A stretch of 64,000 nt of DNA from Wolbachia endosymbiont (group A) of Bibio marci (GTDB lineage Bacteria; Pseudomonadota; Alphaproteobacteria; Rickettsiales; Anaplasmataceae), in NCBI RefSeq assembly GCF_947251645.1, contig NZ_OX366364.1, positions 1,291,352 through 1,355,351 on the forward strand. The letters are read 5' to 3'. Shown here piece by piece: positions 1 through 7,345 of this stretch. Numbering within the stretch: position 1 is the stretch's first letter; the number at the start of each line of letters is the position of its first letter. A program made the translations under genes and the position numbers. A model generated the notes under the pieces. That model had not been told where the DNA came from. It was given only the letters and a program-made list of their open reading frames with translations, and searched no databases.

Positions 1-69
1 AGTATAAACACTACAGATGCTTCTTTTATGGAACGATGTGGAATAGGAGATATTACAAAAAAGAACTAA
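1..69 (+). CDS. Possible 3' end of an unidentified gene
   Basis: One frame is open from the window edge to a TAA and would end a protein in ...CGIGDITKKN. It converges on pdhB, whose stop lies six bases further on. Only 22 codons are visible and a second frame is also open, so this may be non-coding. I do not recognise the family. Confidence 0.3.
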   Translation, partial: SINTTDASFMERCGIGDITKKN

Positions 70-74
70 TAGGG

Positions 75-1073
75 TTATTTTTTTCTAAAACAGACCTGAT
101 ACACGGCTTCAACTATATCTTCCACTTGCGGTAATGCTTTTTTTTCCAGATTTGCAGCGTAAGGTAAGGGGATGTCCTTGCCAGTTACGCGTATAACTGG
201 AGCATCAAGGTAGTCAAATCCTTGTTCCATGACAACGGCTGACAGCTCTGCTCCTATTCCTGCAAATGGCCATCCTTCTTCTACACTAACTAACCTATTA
301 GTCTTCTGAATAGAGTTAATAACAGTTTGAGTGTCAAGTGGTCTTAAGGTTCTGAGGTCAATAACTTCAGCTTCTATGCCCTCATCAGAAAGTAAATCTG
401 CTGCATTTAAGGCGTCCATTAATTTTAATGAGAAAGCAGTGATAGTTACATCCTTTCCCTCTCGTATAACAGCAGCTTTGCCTATCTCAAGTAGATAATC
501 TTTATTTGACAGTTCAGAGTCAGAAACTTCATGTTCATGTCCGTAAGCTATTTCGTTTTCTAGAAATATTACCGGATTAGGGTCACGAATTGCAGCTTTA
601 AGCAGACCTCTGCAATCGGAGGCAAAATAGGGTGCTATTACTTTTAACCCCGGTATATGCGAATACCAAGATGCAAAGCATTGAGAGTGTTGTGCAGCAA
701 CTCTTGCTGCAGCGCCATTTGGTCCACGAAATACTACAGGGCATCCAAGTTGTCCGCCTGACATATAATTTGTTTTTGCTGCGGAATTCACAATTTGGTC
801 AATAGCCTGCATAGAAAAATTAAAAGTCATAAACTCGACTATTGGCTTTAATCCAGCAAATGCCGCTCCAACAGCAAGGCCAGCAAATCCATGTTCGGTA
901 ATAGGAGTATCAACTACTCTGTTTTCTCCAAACTCTTTCAGTAATCCTTTCGTTACTTTATAAGCACCATCATACTCTGCAACTTCTTCACCCATGATAA
1001 GCACATCAGGGTCGTTTTGCATCTCTTCTCTGATTGCTGTGCATAAAGCTTCTCTTACACTTAAGGTTGCCAT
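75..1073 (-). CDS. pdhB: Pyruvate dehydrogenase E1 component, beta subunit
   Basis: E1-beta subunit of the cytosolic pyruvate dehydrogenase complex; with E1-alpha and thiamine diphosphate it decarboxylates pyruvate and passes the acetyl group to the lipoyl arms of E2. The 332 residues are full length for the family. The transketolase-like pyrimidine-binding domain comes first ([20 protein letters not shown], then [16 protein letters not shown]), followed by the C-terminal transketolase domain ([28 protein letters not shown]). It is a single gene here; the E2 gene pdhC lies 37 kb away and no E1-alpha gene is in the window. An acetyl-CoA supply from pyruvate fits an endosymbiont that lives on host amino acids and pyruvate. 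Confidence 0.96.
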   Translation of the reverse strand: MATLSVREALCTAIREEMQNDPDVLIMGEEVAEYDGAYKVTKGLLKEFGENRVVDTPITEHGFAGLAVGAAFAGLKPIVEFMTFNFSMQAIDQIVNSAAKTNYMSGGQLGCPVVFRGPNGAAARVAAQHSQCFASWYSHIPGLKVIAPYFASDCRGLLKAAIRDPNPVIFLENEIAYGHEHEVSDSELSNKDYLLEIGKAAVIREGKDVTITAFSLKLMDALNAADLLSDEGIEAEVIDLRTLRPLDTQTVINSIQKTNRLVSVEEGWPFAGIGAELSAVVMEQGFDYLDAPVIRVTGKDIPLPYAANLEKKALPQVEDIVEAVYQVCFRKK

Positions 1074-1159
1074 TTATAAACTTTTGTAGACTTTAACTAA
1101 AGTAACTATATCAGAATTACTAGGAAGCGTACAAATTAAGTTTTACAAACATTATGTTG

Positions 1160-1452
1160 CTTGAATATCTACTTCTTTTAATTCAGTGATGGGTAAGGTC
1201 AGTGCTTCATTCTATAACGCAAAACCCATACTCACCAAACCCAATGCATTACTTGCAATTAAGTTTTCTAGATTCCAGTGTCAAGCACACAGCTGTACGA
1301 ACATTTGTTTGCAAAGGCAGTATGTTAAGTGTTATAGCCGATTTTGCCTCAAACACAAAGGTGTCATCCCAGTGCCCTACTGCTAGATCTGTTCGAACTT
1401 TTCTTTATAATAGTTTTAATATAATACAAAACCAGCCATTTTAGCCCACTTT
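1160..1452. repeat. Mosaic of dispersed Wolbachia repeats
   Basis: No gene is supported here. Bases about 1200-1265 (TTCATTCTATAACGCAAAAC...) recur in reverse orientation near 5915-5980. Bases about 1290-1375 (CAGCTGTACGAACATTTG... to GGTGTCATCCCAGTG) recur near 58865-58950 and in part at 6045-6075. Short open frames across it arise from the repeat itself and differ between copies. Confidence 0.7.
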
Positions 1453-1766
1453 TACCATATTTAGATATGAACTTGTATCTTGAACTGAAAAAACAAACTG
1501 ATTTCCTTTTATTCTCTCCATAGTTTCTTTATAGTGGGAAAAATAAATTTCCTTATCCTTAAGCTTTTCATTGCTTGTATGCACCCTTGGCTTCTTTCCA
1601 TCTACTACAGCTTTGATTCAGATGCCTTACCCTCTATACAATAGCTTGTTTCAATAAGTCTCTTATTAAGCCTTATATCCCCCAAGTTAACGTGTTTTAA
1701 CTCTCTTTCCAGCCATTTATCCCCTAAGCCATCAGTATATTGCACATTTGTACTTACTTCATTCAT
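1453..1766 (-). pseudogene. IS4-family (Tn5-like) transposase, N-terminal fragment
   Basis: Read on the minus strand from an ATG at 1766, the translation contains DKWLERELKHVNLGDIRLNK, the N-terminal DNA-binding region of Tn5/IS4-type transposases (W-L-x-R-E-L...L-G-D-x-R-L-N-K). An in-frame stop, frameshifts and a missing DDE catalytic core make it a relic. Later pieces (KETMERIKGNQFVFSVQDT) continue the family pattern in a shifted frame. It abuts the IS630 remnant, so this interval has taken several insertions. Confidence 0.7.
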
Positions 1767-1789
1767 TTTGGTCCCAATTTTATTTAATA

Positions 1790-2357
1790 TCTATCTTACT
1801 CACTTCTTATATTTGTGGGTAAAAGTGAGCTGGTAAATATGCTGGAAGGTACAACAAATGACAGCCAAAAGACTCTATTAATGACTTTGTTTTAGGAGTC
1901 TTATGAAATATAGCATTATCCATAACTATAGTTGTACCACGCTTTAACTGTGGCAGTAATATCTCACGCATTAAATACTTCTTTCTCCCGTGAAAGTTAT
2001 TGGTGCAATGAACTTCTCATCCGCCTATTATACTTACTCTCTCTCGCTTTTTTCCAGAGCATATATTTTTTCTCCTTTTGGAGCTCGTCCATATTCTCGG
2101 TATAATCTATTATCAACTCCTGCTTCATCTATATATAAAATGCTAGAGTGGTCTATTTTTGAGATTTTATCGGTAAAGCGCTGCCTATCTTCTTGACTAC
2201 GTTCTGTGACTTTTTTTTAAGGTTATTTTTAGCTGTTTTAACCTATACCAAATTGAATTTATTCCAAATCCTAGATTTTGTTTCATTTCTGCTAGCTGGG
2301 TGTTTTTTGACATATTCTTTGAGTACTTCTGGATCTATTTTTCGAATAAAACTTCCA
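1790..2357 (-). pseudogene. IS630-family transposase, C-terminal part (split by IS110)
   Basis: Minus-strand fragments in changing frames give NGSFIRKIDPEVLKEYVKKH near 2245-2350, then a region with YIDEAGVDNRLYREYGRAP (catalytic D region), IMDNAIFHKTP and LLYLPAY towards 1830, the order of an IS630/Tc1-type transposase. The N-terminal part lies on the far side of the IS110 element at 3733-3884. Frameshifts and stops (for example at 2243) show decay beyond the insertion itself. Confidence 0.75.
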
Positions 2358-2576
2358 TTCTTATATGTTGAAATTAAGTCTTTATAAGTGTGACAAAGCA
2401 GTAATATAAAGATGTATAGAGAAGAGGAACCATTTCCTTTCTTGGTCATAGGGACCGTTGGAAAGCAAGGTTCTCTTCTCTTAAATTTATACTGAAAGTT
2501 CCGAACAACTGATTGAGCTTTTAGGCTCGTATATAAGACTGGAAAATGCAGTATATGTTATTATTATGGAGGAATT
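2358..2576 (+). ncRNA. Candidate IS110 bridge RNA region
   Basis: The non-coding left end can fold: AGAGAAGAGGAACC (2418-2431) pairs with GGTTCTCTTCTCT (2469-2481) with one bulge. Inside, TTTCC (2433-2437) pairs with GGAAA (2460-2464), and GGTC (2444-2447) with GACC (2453-2456). IS110-family elements are known to encode a bridge RNA in a non-coding end that guides the recombinase. That this RNA is made here, and its exact ends, are inference. The same structure is in copy 2 at about 16642-16705. Confidence 0.45.
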
Positions 2577-3548
2577 ATGAATTCATCAAATATTATTGCT
2601 GGCATTGATGTTAGCAAAAGTAAATTAGATATCCACATTCACCCACTTGAGCATTATAAAATATTTGAAAACAATGTACAATCCATTGATGAAATGCTGG
2701 ACTTTTTACGTTTGCATAATGTAACCAAAGTTGGTCTTGAGGCAACTGGTGGATACGAAAAATTATGTGCCTATACTTTACTAAGCAATGGTTTTGAGGT
2801 GTACGTCATTCAACCTAGATGGGTTAGAGACTATGCTAAAAGCCTTGGTATTACTACAAAAACTGATAAAATAGACTGCAGTATCATTTCACGTTATATC
2901 AATAATACAGATATGCGTGTTACTCCTTTAACAGTTGATAATGGTAATATTGATTGCTTGAAACAAAAATTATCTCGTAGAAACCAACTTGTAGAAATAG
3001 CAAAAATACAAAAAACCCAAATCCAACAGGTAACTGATACATCTATAATCAAACAAATAGAGGAGCTTCTCGCGATTTTACGTAATCAAATTAAAACTTT
3101 AGAAGATGAAATGATTACATTTATCGATCAAAACCAAGAGCTTAAAAGAAAATATATATCAATAACTAGCATACCAGGTGTAAGTAAAATCACAGCCATT
3201 ACTTTGATTTGCTATTTGCCCGAACTTGGAACCCTTCAAGAAAAGCAAATATCTAGCCTTGCAGGACTTGCACCTTTTAATCGAGACAGTGGTTTCAGTA
3301 AAGGAAAGAGATGTATTCAGGGCGGTAGATCACAAGTTAGAACGGTTTTACACATGTGTATTCTCAGTGCACAAAAAGTTAATTCTTATATCAACCCTTT
3401 CTTTACTAGATTATATAATCAATATAAAAAGCCATATAAAATTGCTTCCACTGCTGCCATGAGAAAACTGCTTATTCTTGCTAACTCTTTGGTCAGAGAC
3501 GATAGAGTCTTTACTGAGGAATATAGTCCTCAGTCTGTTTCTATCTAA
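2577..3548 (+). CDS. IS110-family transposase
   Basis: DEDD-type serine recombinase/transposase of 323 residues. The RuvC-like N-terminal domain shows GIDVSKSKLD (first Asp), GLEATGGYE (Glu) and TDKIDC (paired Asp). The C-terminal Tnp20-type domain shows SIPGVSKITA (helix-hairpin-helix-like), SLAGLAPF and DSGFSKGKRCIQGGR, the area that holds the catalytic serine. The start is preceded by GGAGG at a good distance. The protein is identical to the copy at 16801-17772, which argues for recent movement and an active enzyme. Confidence 0.95.
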   Translation: MNSSNIIAGIDVSKSKLDIHIHPLEHYKIFENNVQSIDEMLDFLRLHNVTKVGLEATGGYEKLCAYTLLSNGFEVYVIQPRWVRDYAKSLGITTKTDKIDCSIISRYINNTDMRVTPLTVDNGNIDCLKQKLSRRNQLVEIAKIQKTQIQQVTDTSIIKQIEELLAILRNQIKTLEDEMITFIDQNQELKRKYISITSIPGVSKITAITLICYLPELGTLQEKQISSLAGLAPFNRDSGFSKGKRCIQGGRSQVRTVLHMCILSAQKVNSYINPFFTRLYNQYKKPYKIASTAAMRKLLILANSLVRDDRVFTEEYSPQSVSI

Positions 3549-3563
3549 GCTAATTTATGGCAG

Positions 3564-3612
3564 AGCTTGTGGATAAGTACGCTATACAAACTATAAGTAC
3601 TTATCCACAGCT
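3564..3612. repeat. Inverted repeat carrying two DnaA-box sequences in IS110
   Basis: TGTGGATAAGTAC (3568-3580) and GTACTTATCCACA (3597-3609) form a 13-bp inverted repeat separated by 16 bases, just after the transposase stop. Each arm contains the DnaA consensus TTATCCACA. It is conserved in copy 2 at about 17788-17836. It may be a transcript 3' hairpin or a DnaA-binding site; neither is shown. Confidence 0.7.
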
Positions 3613-3732
3613 ACACTAGATTAAGAATATTTAAATTAAGAGTCATAATATATTGATTTTTTATAAATCTACTAAATTGAAAATTTTTCGATATTTTTCA
3701 TTTTTTTTATTGACTTTTAACACAACTGCTTT

Positions 3733-3884
3733 CCTGCCTCCAGGCTCTCATCGTTTCCTTTCTTTTTCAGCCATCTGTACAAGGTTGCAATTCCTATTTC
3801 TAGAAGATCTGCTACTTCAGATTTTGACTTCCCTCTTTCCACCAAAGAGATAGCTTTCTCCCTTAAGTCTACACTGTATGCCAT
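3733..3884 (-). pseudogene. IS630-family transposase, N-terminal part
   Basis: From an ATG at 3884 the minus strand reads MAYSVDLREKAISLVERGKS, then SEVADLLEIGIATLYRWLKK, the helix-turn-helix start of IS630-type transposases. The frame runs into the IS110 element after about 50 codons. The rest of the gene continues at 2357 and downwards, so one IS630 copy was cut in two. Confidence 0.85.
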
Positions 3885-3949
3885 TACTTACCTCATATTT
3901 CATTAATTCCATATTATACCTTTATCATTTGTTTTGGGAAATACTATAG

Positions 3950-4060
3950 TAGCGGAATGACGAATTTGTTGCTTATCGGATTGTAGGTAAATTTTTGGCT
4001 ATAGGTTCCAGCATCACGCGCTGAAATGACAGGATTTCGAAGTAAATCTAATCTATTTTC
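3950..4060. repeat. Palindromic repeat fragments upstream of cutA
   Basis: Contains AGTAGCGGAATGACG (half of the CCCGCTAACAAG-type palindrome) and GGTTCCAGCATCACGCGCTGAAATGACAGG (a copy of the CCAGCGTCACGCGCTGG palindrome). No gene is visible between the IS630 remnant and cutA. Confidence 0.7.
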
Positions 4061-4115
4061 TCTTGATGAATAAACCTGAGTGAAGTATAGTAGCAATGCG
4101 TTTATATAGATTCTA

Positions 4116-4451
4116 ATGAATAGTTTAGTTTTGGTTTATACAACTTTTTCAAATTTTAAAGAAGCTAAAACTGTTTCTGAAGAATTGTTAAACGAGAAAT
4201 TAATTGTATGTGTCAATATATTTCCCGAAGTGAATTCTCTGTATTTATGGGAAGGTAAAATTAGTAATAGTTGTGAAGTAGTAGCAATTATGAAGAGCAA
4301 AAATGATCAAGTTGATAAAATTGTAGAAAAAATCGAAGCAATGCATCCTTATGATCAGCCAGCTATTGCTGTGATGTCCATAGAAAAAGCAAATAAATCT
4401 TTTACTAATTGGGCTAATAGTGTTATTGATGTAAGTAGTATTGGGGTGTAG
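4116..4451 (+). CDS. cutA: Divalent-cation tolerance protein CutA1
   Basis: Small trimeric PII-like protein, 111 residues, the usual length. Family marks include LVYTTFSNFKEAKTVSEELL at the start, LIVCVNIFPEVNSLYLWEGKI, the metal-binding/core strand CEVVAIMKS, and the conserved motif HPYDQPAI. CutA is linked to copper and divalent ion tolerance in Enterobacteria, but its exact role in intracellular bacteria is unclear. Its last ten bases, including the TAG stop, lie inside the tRNA-Gln gene on the same strand. Confidence 0.93.
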   Translation: MNSLVLVYTTFSNFKEAKTVSEELLNEKLIVCVNIFPEVNSLYLWEGKISNSCEVVAIMKSKNDQVDKIVEKIEAMHPYDQPAIAVMSIEKANKSFTNWANSVIDVSSIGV

Positions 4452-4516
4452 CCAAGTGGTAAGGCAGCGGTTTTTGATATCGCCACGCGAAGGTTCGAAT
4501 CCTTCCACCCCAGCCA
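4442..4516 (+). tRNA. tRNA-Gln (anticodon UUG), CCA encoded
   Basis: Acceptor stem TGGGGTG pairs with CACCCCA; the D arm is GCCAAGTGGTAAGGC; anticodon stem GCGGT/ATCGC encloses the 7-base loop TTTTGAT, giving anticodon TTG; the T arm is GAAGGTTCGAATCCTTC. The discriminator G is followed by an encoded CCA at 4514-4516. The anticodon stem contains one G-T pair and the structure looks functional. The 5' end overlaps the cutA stop codon, so the two are probably cotranscribed and separated by tRNA processing. Confidence 0.95.
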
Positions 4517-4534
4517 TGTTGAAGTGGGTGTAAA

Positions 4535-5119
4535 ATGATATCACTTTTCTATAGATTAAGATTATTAAATTATATATTAGGTAGTCTAAAAGATATAACT
4601 GTGAAACTGTTTCTCTTCACAATGTATCTTTATATATCCAGCATTATGCTCATGTTTCTCAGCAATGGTTTTTGGTATGCTGTAGAATTTGGCTCTTTCA
4701 AAAATGCGTTTTACCGTTTGTTTCAATATTGCAAATGGTATTATGAAAACAGGGAAGATCTCGGTTACGGAATTTCTATTCGAATATTAGTGGCGTTTCT
4801 TACTCCGCATTTTCTCTATAAGTTGTTCCTTAGCACAGGCTGGAAGTCCTTTTTAAAGGAAAAGATAGTGCAGATACTCAAGTTCATAATCACAAGAAGA
4901 AAAAAGGGTAGTGAGTTCAGTAACAGTAGTAAATCAAGTAGCAGTAGTTATAGTGATAAGAATAATTACAGCAATAACAGTGGTAACAATGAGCATCATG
5001 CTCAAGATGCAAAGCGGAAAGTAAACATGATAAAGCAGCTATTAGTCAAAGATATAGAGAAAACTATAGATAGGAGATTGCATGATATTTTTTTCGGTAA
5101 AAGGAGTAAACCTCATTGA
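4535..5119 (+). CDS. Uncharacterised membrane protein with Ser/Asn-rich linker
   Basis: 194 residues, family not recognised. A hydrophobic stretch near residues 22-44 (LFLFTMYLYISSIMLMFL) and another near 80-100 (ISIRILVAFLTPHFLYKLFL) suggest two membrane spans. A low-complexity Ser/Asn-rich stretch follows at about 130-155 and then a charged C-terminal helix (IKQLLVKDIEKTIDRRLHDIFF). The middle contains ENREDLGYG, and the heptapeptide REDLGYG also occurs twice in the EPIYA protein at 43250-44620. It starts 18 bases after tRNA-Gln and is probably in the same transcript. Confidence 0.6.
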   Translation: MISLFYRLRLLNYILGSLKDITVKLFLFTMYLYISSIMLMFLSNGFWYAVEFGSFKNAFYRLFQYCKWYYENREDLGYGISIRILVAFLTPHFLYKLFLSTGWKSFLKEKIVQILKFIITRRKKGSEFSNSSKSSSSSYSDKNNYSNNSGNNEHHAQDAKRKVNMIKQLLVKDIEKTIDRRLHDIFFGKRSKPH

Positions 5120-5125
5120 GTATAT

Positions 5126-5153
5126 AAAAAGGCTTTATCTAGTAAGGCTTTTT
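5126..5153. terminator. Bidirectional intrinsic terminator
   Basis: AAAAAGgCTT...AAGgCTTTTT forms a stem with one G-G mismatch around an 8-base loop, bordered by A and T runs on both sides. It lies between the convergent genes ending at 5119 (+) and 5135 (-), overlapping the end of the latter, as expected for a terminator shared by both. Confidence 0.55.
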
Positions 5154-5422
5154 AAGATTGGCTGTATTTTGTTTTTTACGTATACCGGATCACAATCAGC
5201 CAATATACATGTGTGCACAAAATCTTGACTAAAGTCTGACAACCAAGAAATTGCTTTACGTTTTTCCACCAAGCTTTCTGTTTTTTTACAGTTACTTGCT
5301 GCATCAGTCATTGCCTGTGCTATCACTGATTTCCACAGTATACAGTACCGTTGTATATCATCTGACGTACTGTTTGCTTCGTAATGGTGAAAAAATTCTT
5401 TGAAATTGAAGTTGTTTGACAT
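5135..5422 (-). CDS. Small uncharacterised protein
   Basis: 95 residues, soluble. The middle reads WKSVIAQAMTDAASNCKKTE and then AISWLSDFSQDFVHTCILAD followed by CDPVYVKNKI. The pattern W..VI..A..DA.....A..WL....DF...C.LA..DP..V resembles small proteins widespread in Alphaproteobacteria and their prophages, of unknown job; this resemblance is from memory and untested. A good ribosome-binding site (AAAGAGGT) precedes the ATG. It converges on the membrane protein gene. Confidence 0.65.
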   Translation of the reverse strand: MSNNFNFKEFFHHYEANSTSDDIQRYCILWKSVIAQAMTDAASNCKKTESLVEKRKAISWLSDFSQDFVHTCILADCDPVYVKNKIQPILKSLTR

Positions 5423-5479
5423 GATGATACCTCTTTGGATTGAAATTTGAAATGATTTGAGTTTATGTTGCCACAGCAG

Positions 5480-5642
5480 ATTTCGCTAACAAGTAGCGGA
5501 ATGACGAGTTACTATACCGCCGCGAACCGTCATACCGCCGCGGTATCTCTAGATCCCGCTAACAAGCAGCGGGATGACAGCAATCTACGTCATACTGCCG
5601 CGGTATCTCATCCGCTAGCACGTAGCGGGATGACGATTGTCA
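5480..5642. repeat. Cluster of CCGCGG-type palindromic repeats
   Basis: Contains GCTAACAAGTAGCGGAATGACG, ATACCGCCGCGGTAT, CCCGCTAACAAGCAGCGGGATGACA, a second ATACTGCCGCGGTAT and CCGCTAGCACGTAGCGGGATGACG. Each palindrome can form a hairpin. No gene is supported here. Confidence 0.85.
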
Positions 5643-5654
5643 GGCCAGCGCCCC

Positions 5655-5875
5655 ATAAGTGTTGAAAGTGCTATAAGTGGCATTATATAAGGTGGTTAAC
5701 GGCATAAATTTCAATGGTAATAAAATAAATTAAAAAAGCGCCTTTTTGCCTGTGGTTAGAAGGTTTAAGCGAATTTTCGACGTGGTTTATCTGCTTTCCC
5801 AACAACGAAGGTTGATATCAAGAGGAGATTTACATACCATTAATCACCTTGTGTGATTGCACTTTCAACACTTAT
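5655..5875. mobile_element. 221-bp MITE with 12-bp target duplication
   Basis: Perfect 17-bp terminal inverted repeats ATAAGTGTTGAAAGTGC (5655-5671) and GCACTTTCAACACTTAT (5859-5875) enclose 221 bp without coding capacity. Both sides carry GGCCAGCGCCCC (5643-5654 and 5876-5887), a 12-bp direct repeat. Duplications of 10-12 bp are characteristic of IS4-family transposases, so an IS4-type enzyme may have moved it. No full-length parent with these ends is in the window. Confidence 0.85.
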
Positions 5876-5887
5876 GGCCAGCGCCCC

Positions 5888-6116
5888 TATGATGTCATCC
5901 CAGTCTGGGATCCAGGAAACTTAATTGCAAGTAATGCATTGGGTTTGGTGAGTATGGGTTTTGCGTTATAGAATGAAACACTTTTGGTGAATTTGTAAAG
6001 AAAACTGGATCCCAGACTGGAATGACACCTTTGTGTTTGCATAGCTGTACGAACATTGTGATTTGAGAGCAATCTCCACAAGGGAGGATGTCATCCCAGT
6101 GCCCAGACACTGGGAT
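5888..6116. repeat. Dispersed repeat mosaic left of IS903-group copy 1
   Basis: Contains GTCATCCCAGTCTGGGATCCAGG, a segment related to about 1200-1265 in reverse orientation, CTGGATCCCAGACTGGAATGACACC, the CATAGCTGTACGAACAT end sequence also seen at 51785-52025, and GTCATCCCAGTGCCCAGACACTGGGAT immediately left of the insertion sequence. No gene is supported. Confidence 0.75.
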
Positions 6117-7205
6117 GGCTTTGTTGCATCGCACCTTATACTGGTAGTAATTTACGATAAATATCATGTAGCCATTTCAAATTTAGCCATACCAATTTCA
6201 GTAAATTGATTAAGCAAATAGCACTTAATCAGCAATTCTTTTTCGCGATTTACTTCGGATTTATTCCTAAAGCTGAATCCAAATATTTGCTTTAATCTTG
6301 AGAAAAACCCTTCAATATAAGATCTTTTCCCATAATTTACTTCTTTTTTCCATTCTTTCACGCCATCTTCACCGTATAATTTTATTAACCTAATAGCAGC
6401 ATTTCTGTCAGACATATAATCTATTTCTGGATGTTCTGCCGCATTGTTTATTGGTGGAATTTTTGCCTTTATATCATATTCGTGACACAATTTGTAAAAC
6501 TTGTGCCTATCATATGCCCTATCTGCATATAGTGCTTTTATGATATGCTGAAAATTAACTTCTTTAAGCAAATCGCAAGCTCCATAGTGATTAGAGTAGA
6601 CACCGTTACTGTATTTTACAGCTATGGCTTTTTTGCTGTTTATATTCAACATTACATGCAATTTTCTTGTCTGTTCATAGCCACGATATTTTCTGTTAGC
6701 GCTATTTTCCTTGCTGTGACCAGGGGTATTGTTGTAAATGCTGATACCTGTACTATCTATAGCAATTTCGATGTCTTCCATATTATTTTTATCAATTCTG
6801 CAATCATTGATCTTAATATTAAGTTTCTTAAACCTTCTTGATGCTTGTGAATAGCTGATAACTGCTAAATCTCTTCCTATTTGTTGCATATATCCTTTTA
6901 TAAACCCCACCGTTTGTCTTAAACCAATTCTAAAAAGATTGACAATTATATGCACCAAAATCACAACTTTATCACTGTAAATATAGTTGCCGCCTTGCAT
7001 TTTTGGACTATTTTCATACCAATTTTCTATGGCTTCATTGATATAATGAAAAATATTTCCTCTTTCCTGGAGAAATTTGTTATATTCATTTTGGTTACTG
7101 ACTTTCATTTTCTGTGGCATATTTTTTCTTCAACAGTTAAATGGTTATTTATAATGAATTTTGTCAGTAGCCACCAGATTTTTTCGGTTGCTATGCAACA
7201 AAGCC
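6117..7205 (-). mobile_element. IS5-family, IS903-group insertion sequence, copy 1
   Basis: 1089 bp with ends GGCTTTGTTGCATCGC and, on the other strand, GGCTTTGTTGCATAGC, which match the IS903 end pattern GGCTTTGTTG. The flanks carry the 9-bp direct repeat CACTGGGAT (6108-6116 and 7206-7214), the IS903 duplication length. The target is the arm of the CCCAGTG...CACTGGGAT palindrome. Three other copies of identical length lie at 26741, 45090 and 55106. Confidence 0.95.
6164..7120 (-). CDS. IS903-group (IS5 family) transposase, copy 1
   Basis: 318-residue DDE transposase. The catalytic residues sit in IAIDSTGISIYN (first Asp), ALYADRAYDRHKFY (second Asp) and YGKRSYIEGFFSRLKQIFG (Glu in the Y-(2)-R-(3)-E-(6)-K signature of IS4/IS5 enzymes). 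The frame is intact and nearly identical to the other three copies (here Asn replaces Asp in GVYSNHYGA), so a functional enzyme is likely. Confidence 0.94.
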   Translation of the reverse strand: MPQKMKVSNQNEYNKFLQERGNIFHYINEAIENWYENSPKMQGGNYIYSDKVVILVHIIVNLFRIGLRQTVGFIKGYMQQIGRDLAVISYSQASRRFKKLNIKINDCRIDKNNMEDIEIAIDSTGISIYNNTPGHSKENSANRKYRGYEQTRKLHVMLNINSKKAIAVKYSNGVYSNHYGACDLLKEVNFQHIIKALYADRAYDRHKFYKLCHEYDIKAKIPPINNAAEHPEIDYMSDRNAAIRLIKLYGEDGVKEWKKEVNYGKRSYIEGFFSRLKQIFGFSFRNKSEVNREKELLIKCYLLNQFTEIGMAKFEMAT

Positions 7206-7345
7206 CACTGGGATCCAGAAAAGTTTGCTTGTAAGCAAGCAAACTAGCATAGAAAGTGGTTACAACATTTTCGATGAGATTATATGGAAAACTGGATTCC
7301 AGTGTCAAGCACTGGAATGACACCTTCCTGCCCAGTTCATGTTGC
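7206..7345. repeat. Palindromic repeats right of IS903-group copy 1
   Basis: CACTGGGATCCAGAAAAG, the hairpin TTTGCTTGTAAGCAAGCAAA and GGATTCCAGTGTCAAGCACTGGAATGACACC. The same segment, with small changes, follows IS903-group copy 2 at 27830-27990. Confidence 0.75.

Larger units (their letters stand above)
2358..3732 (+). mobile_element. IS110-family insertion sequence, copy 1
   Basis: Boundaries are inferred by comparison with the second copy at 16582-17947; identity starts at TTCTTATATG and ends at AACACAACTGCTTT. There are no terminal inverted repeats and no obvious target duplication, as is usual for IS110. The element holds one transposase gene, about 220 bases of structured non-coding DNA upstream and about 180 bases downstream. 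The copies differ by at least one base upstream and by a 9-bp indel near the right end. This copy sits inside an IS630 transposase gene. Confidence 0.88.

Noticed and set aside
1186-1444. Small open frames next to pdhB
   Set aside because: They are made of dispersed repeats that read in different frames and orientations at other sites.
6545-6841. Plus-strand open frames opposite the IS903-group transposases (also at 27169, 45518, 55534 and 6950, 27574, 45923, 55939)
   Set aside because: They are antisense shadows of the transposase gene; their variation follows the codon positions of the minus-strand gene.
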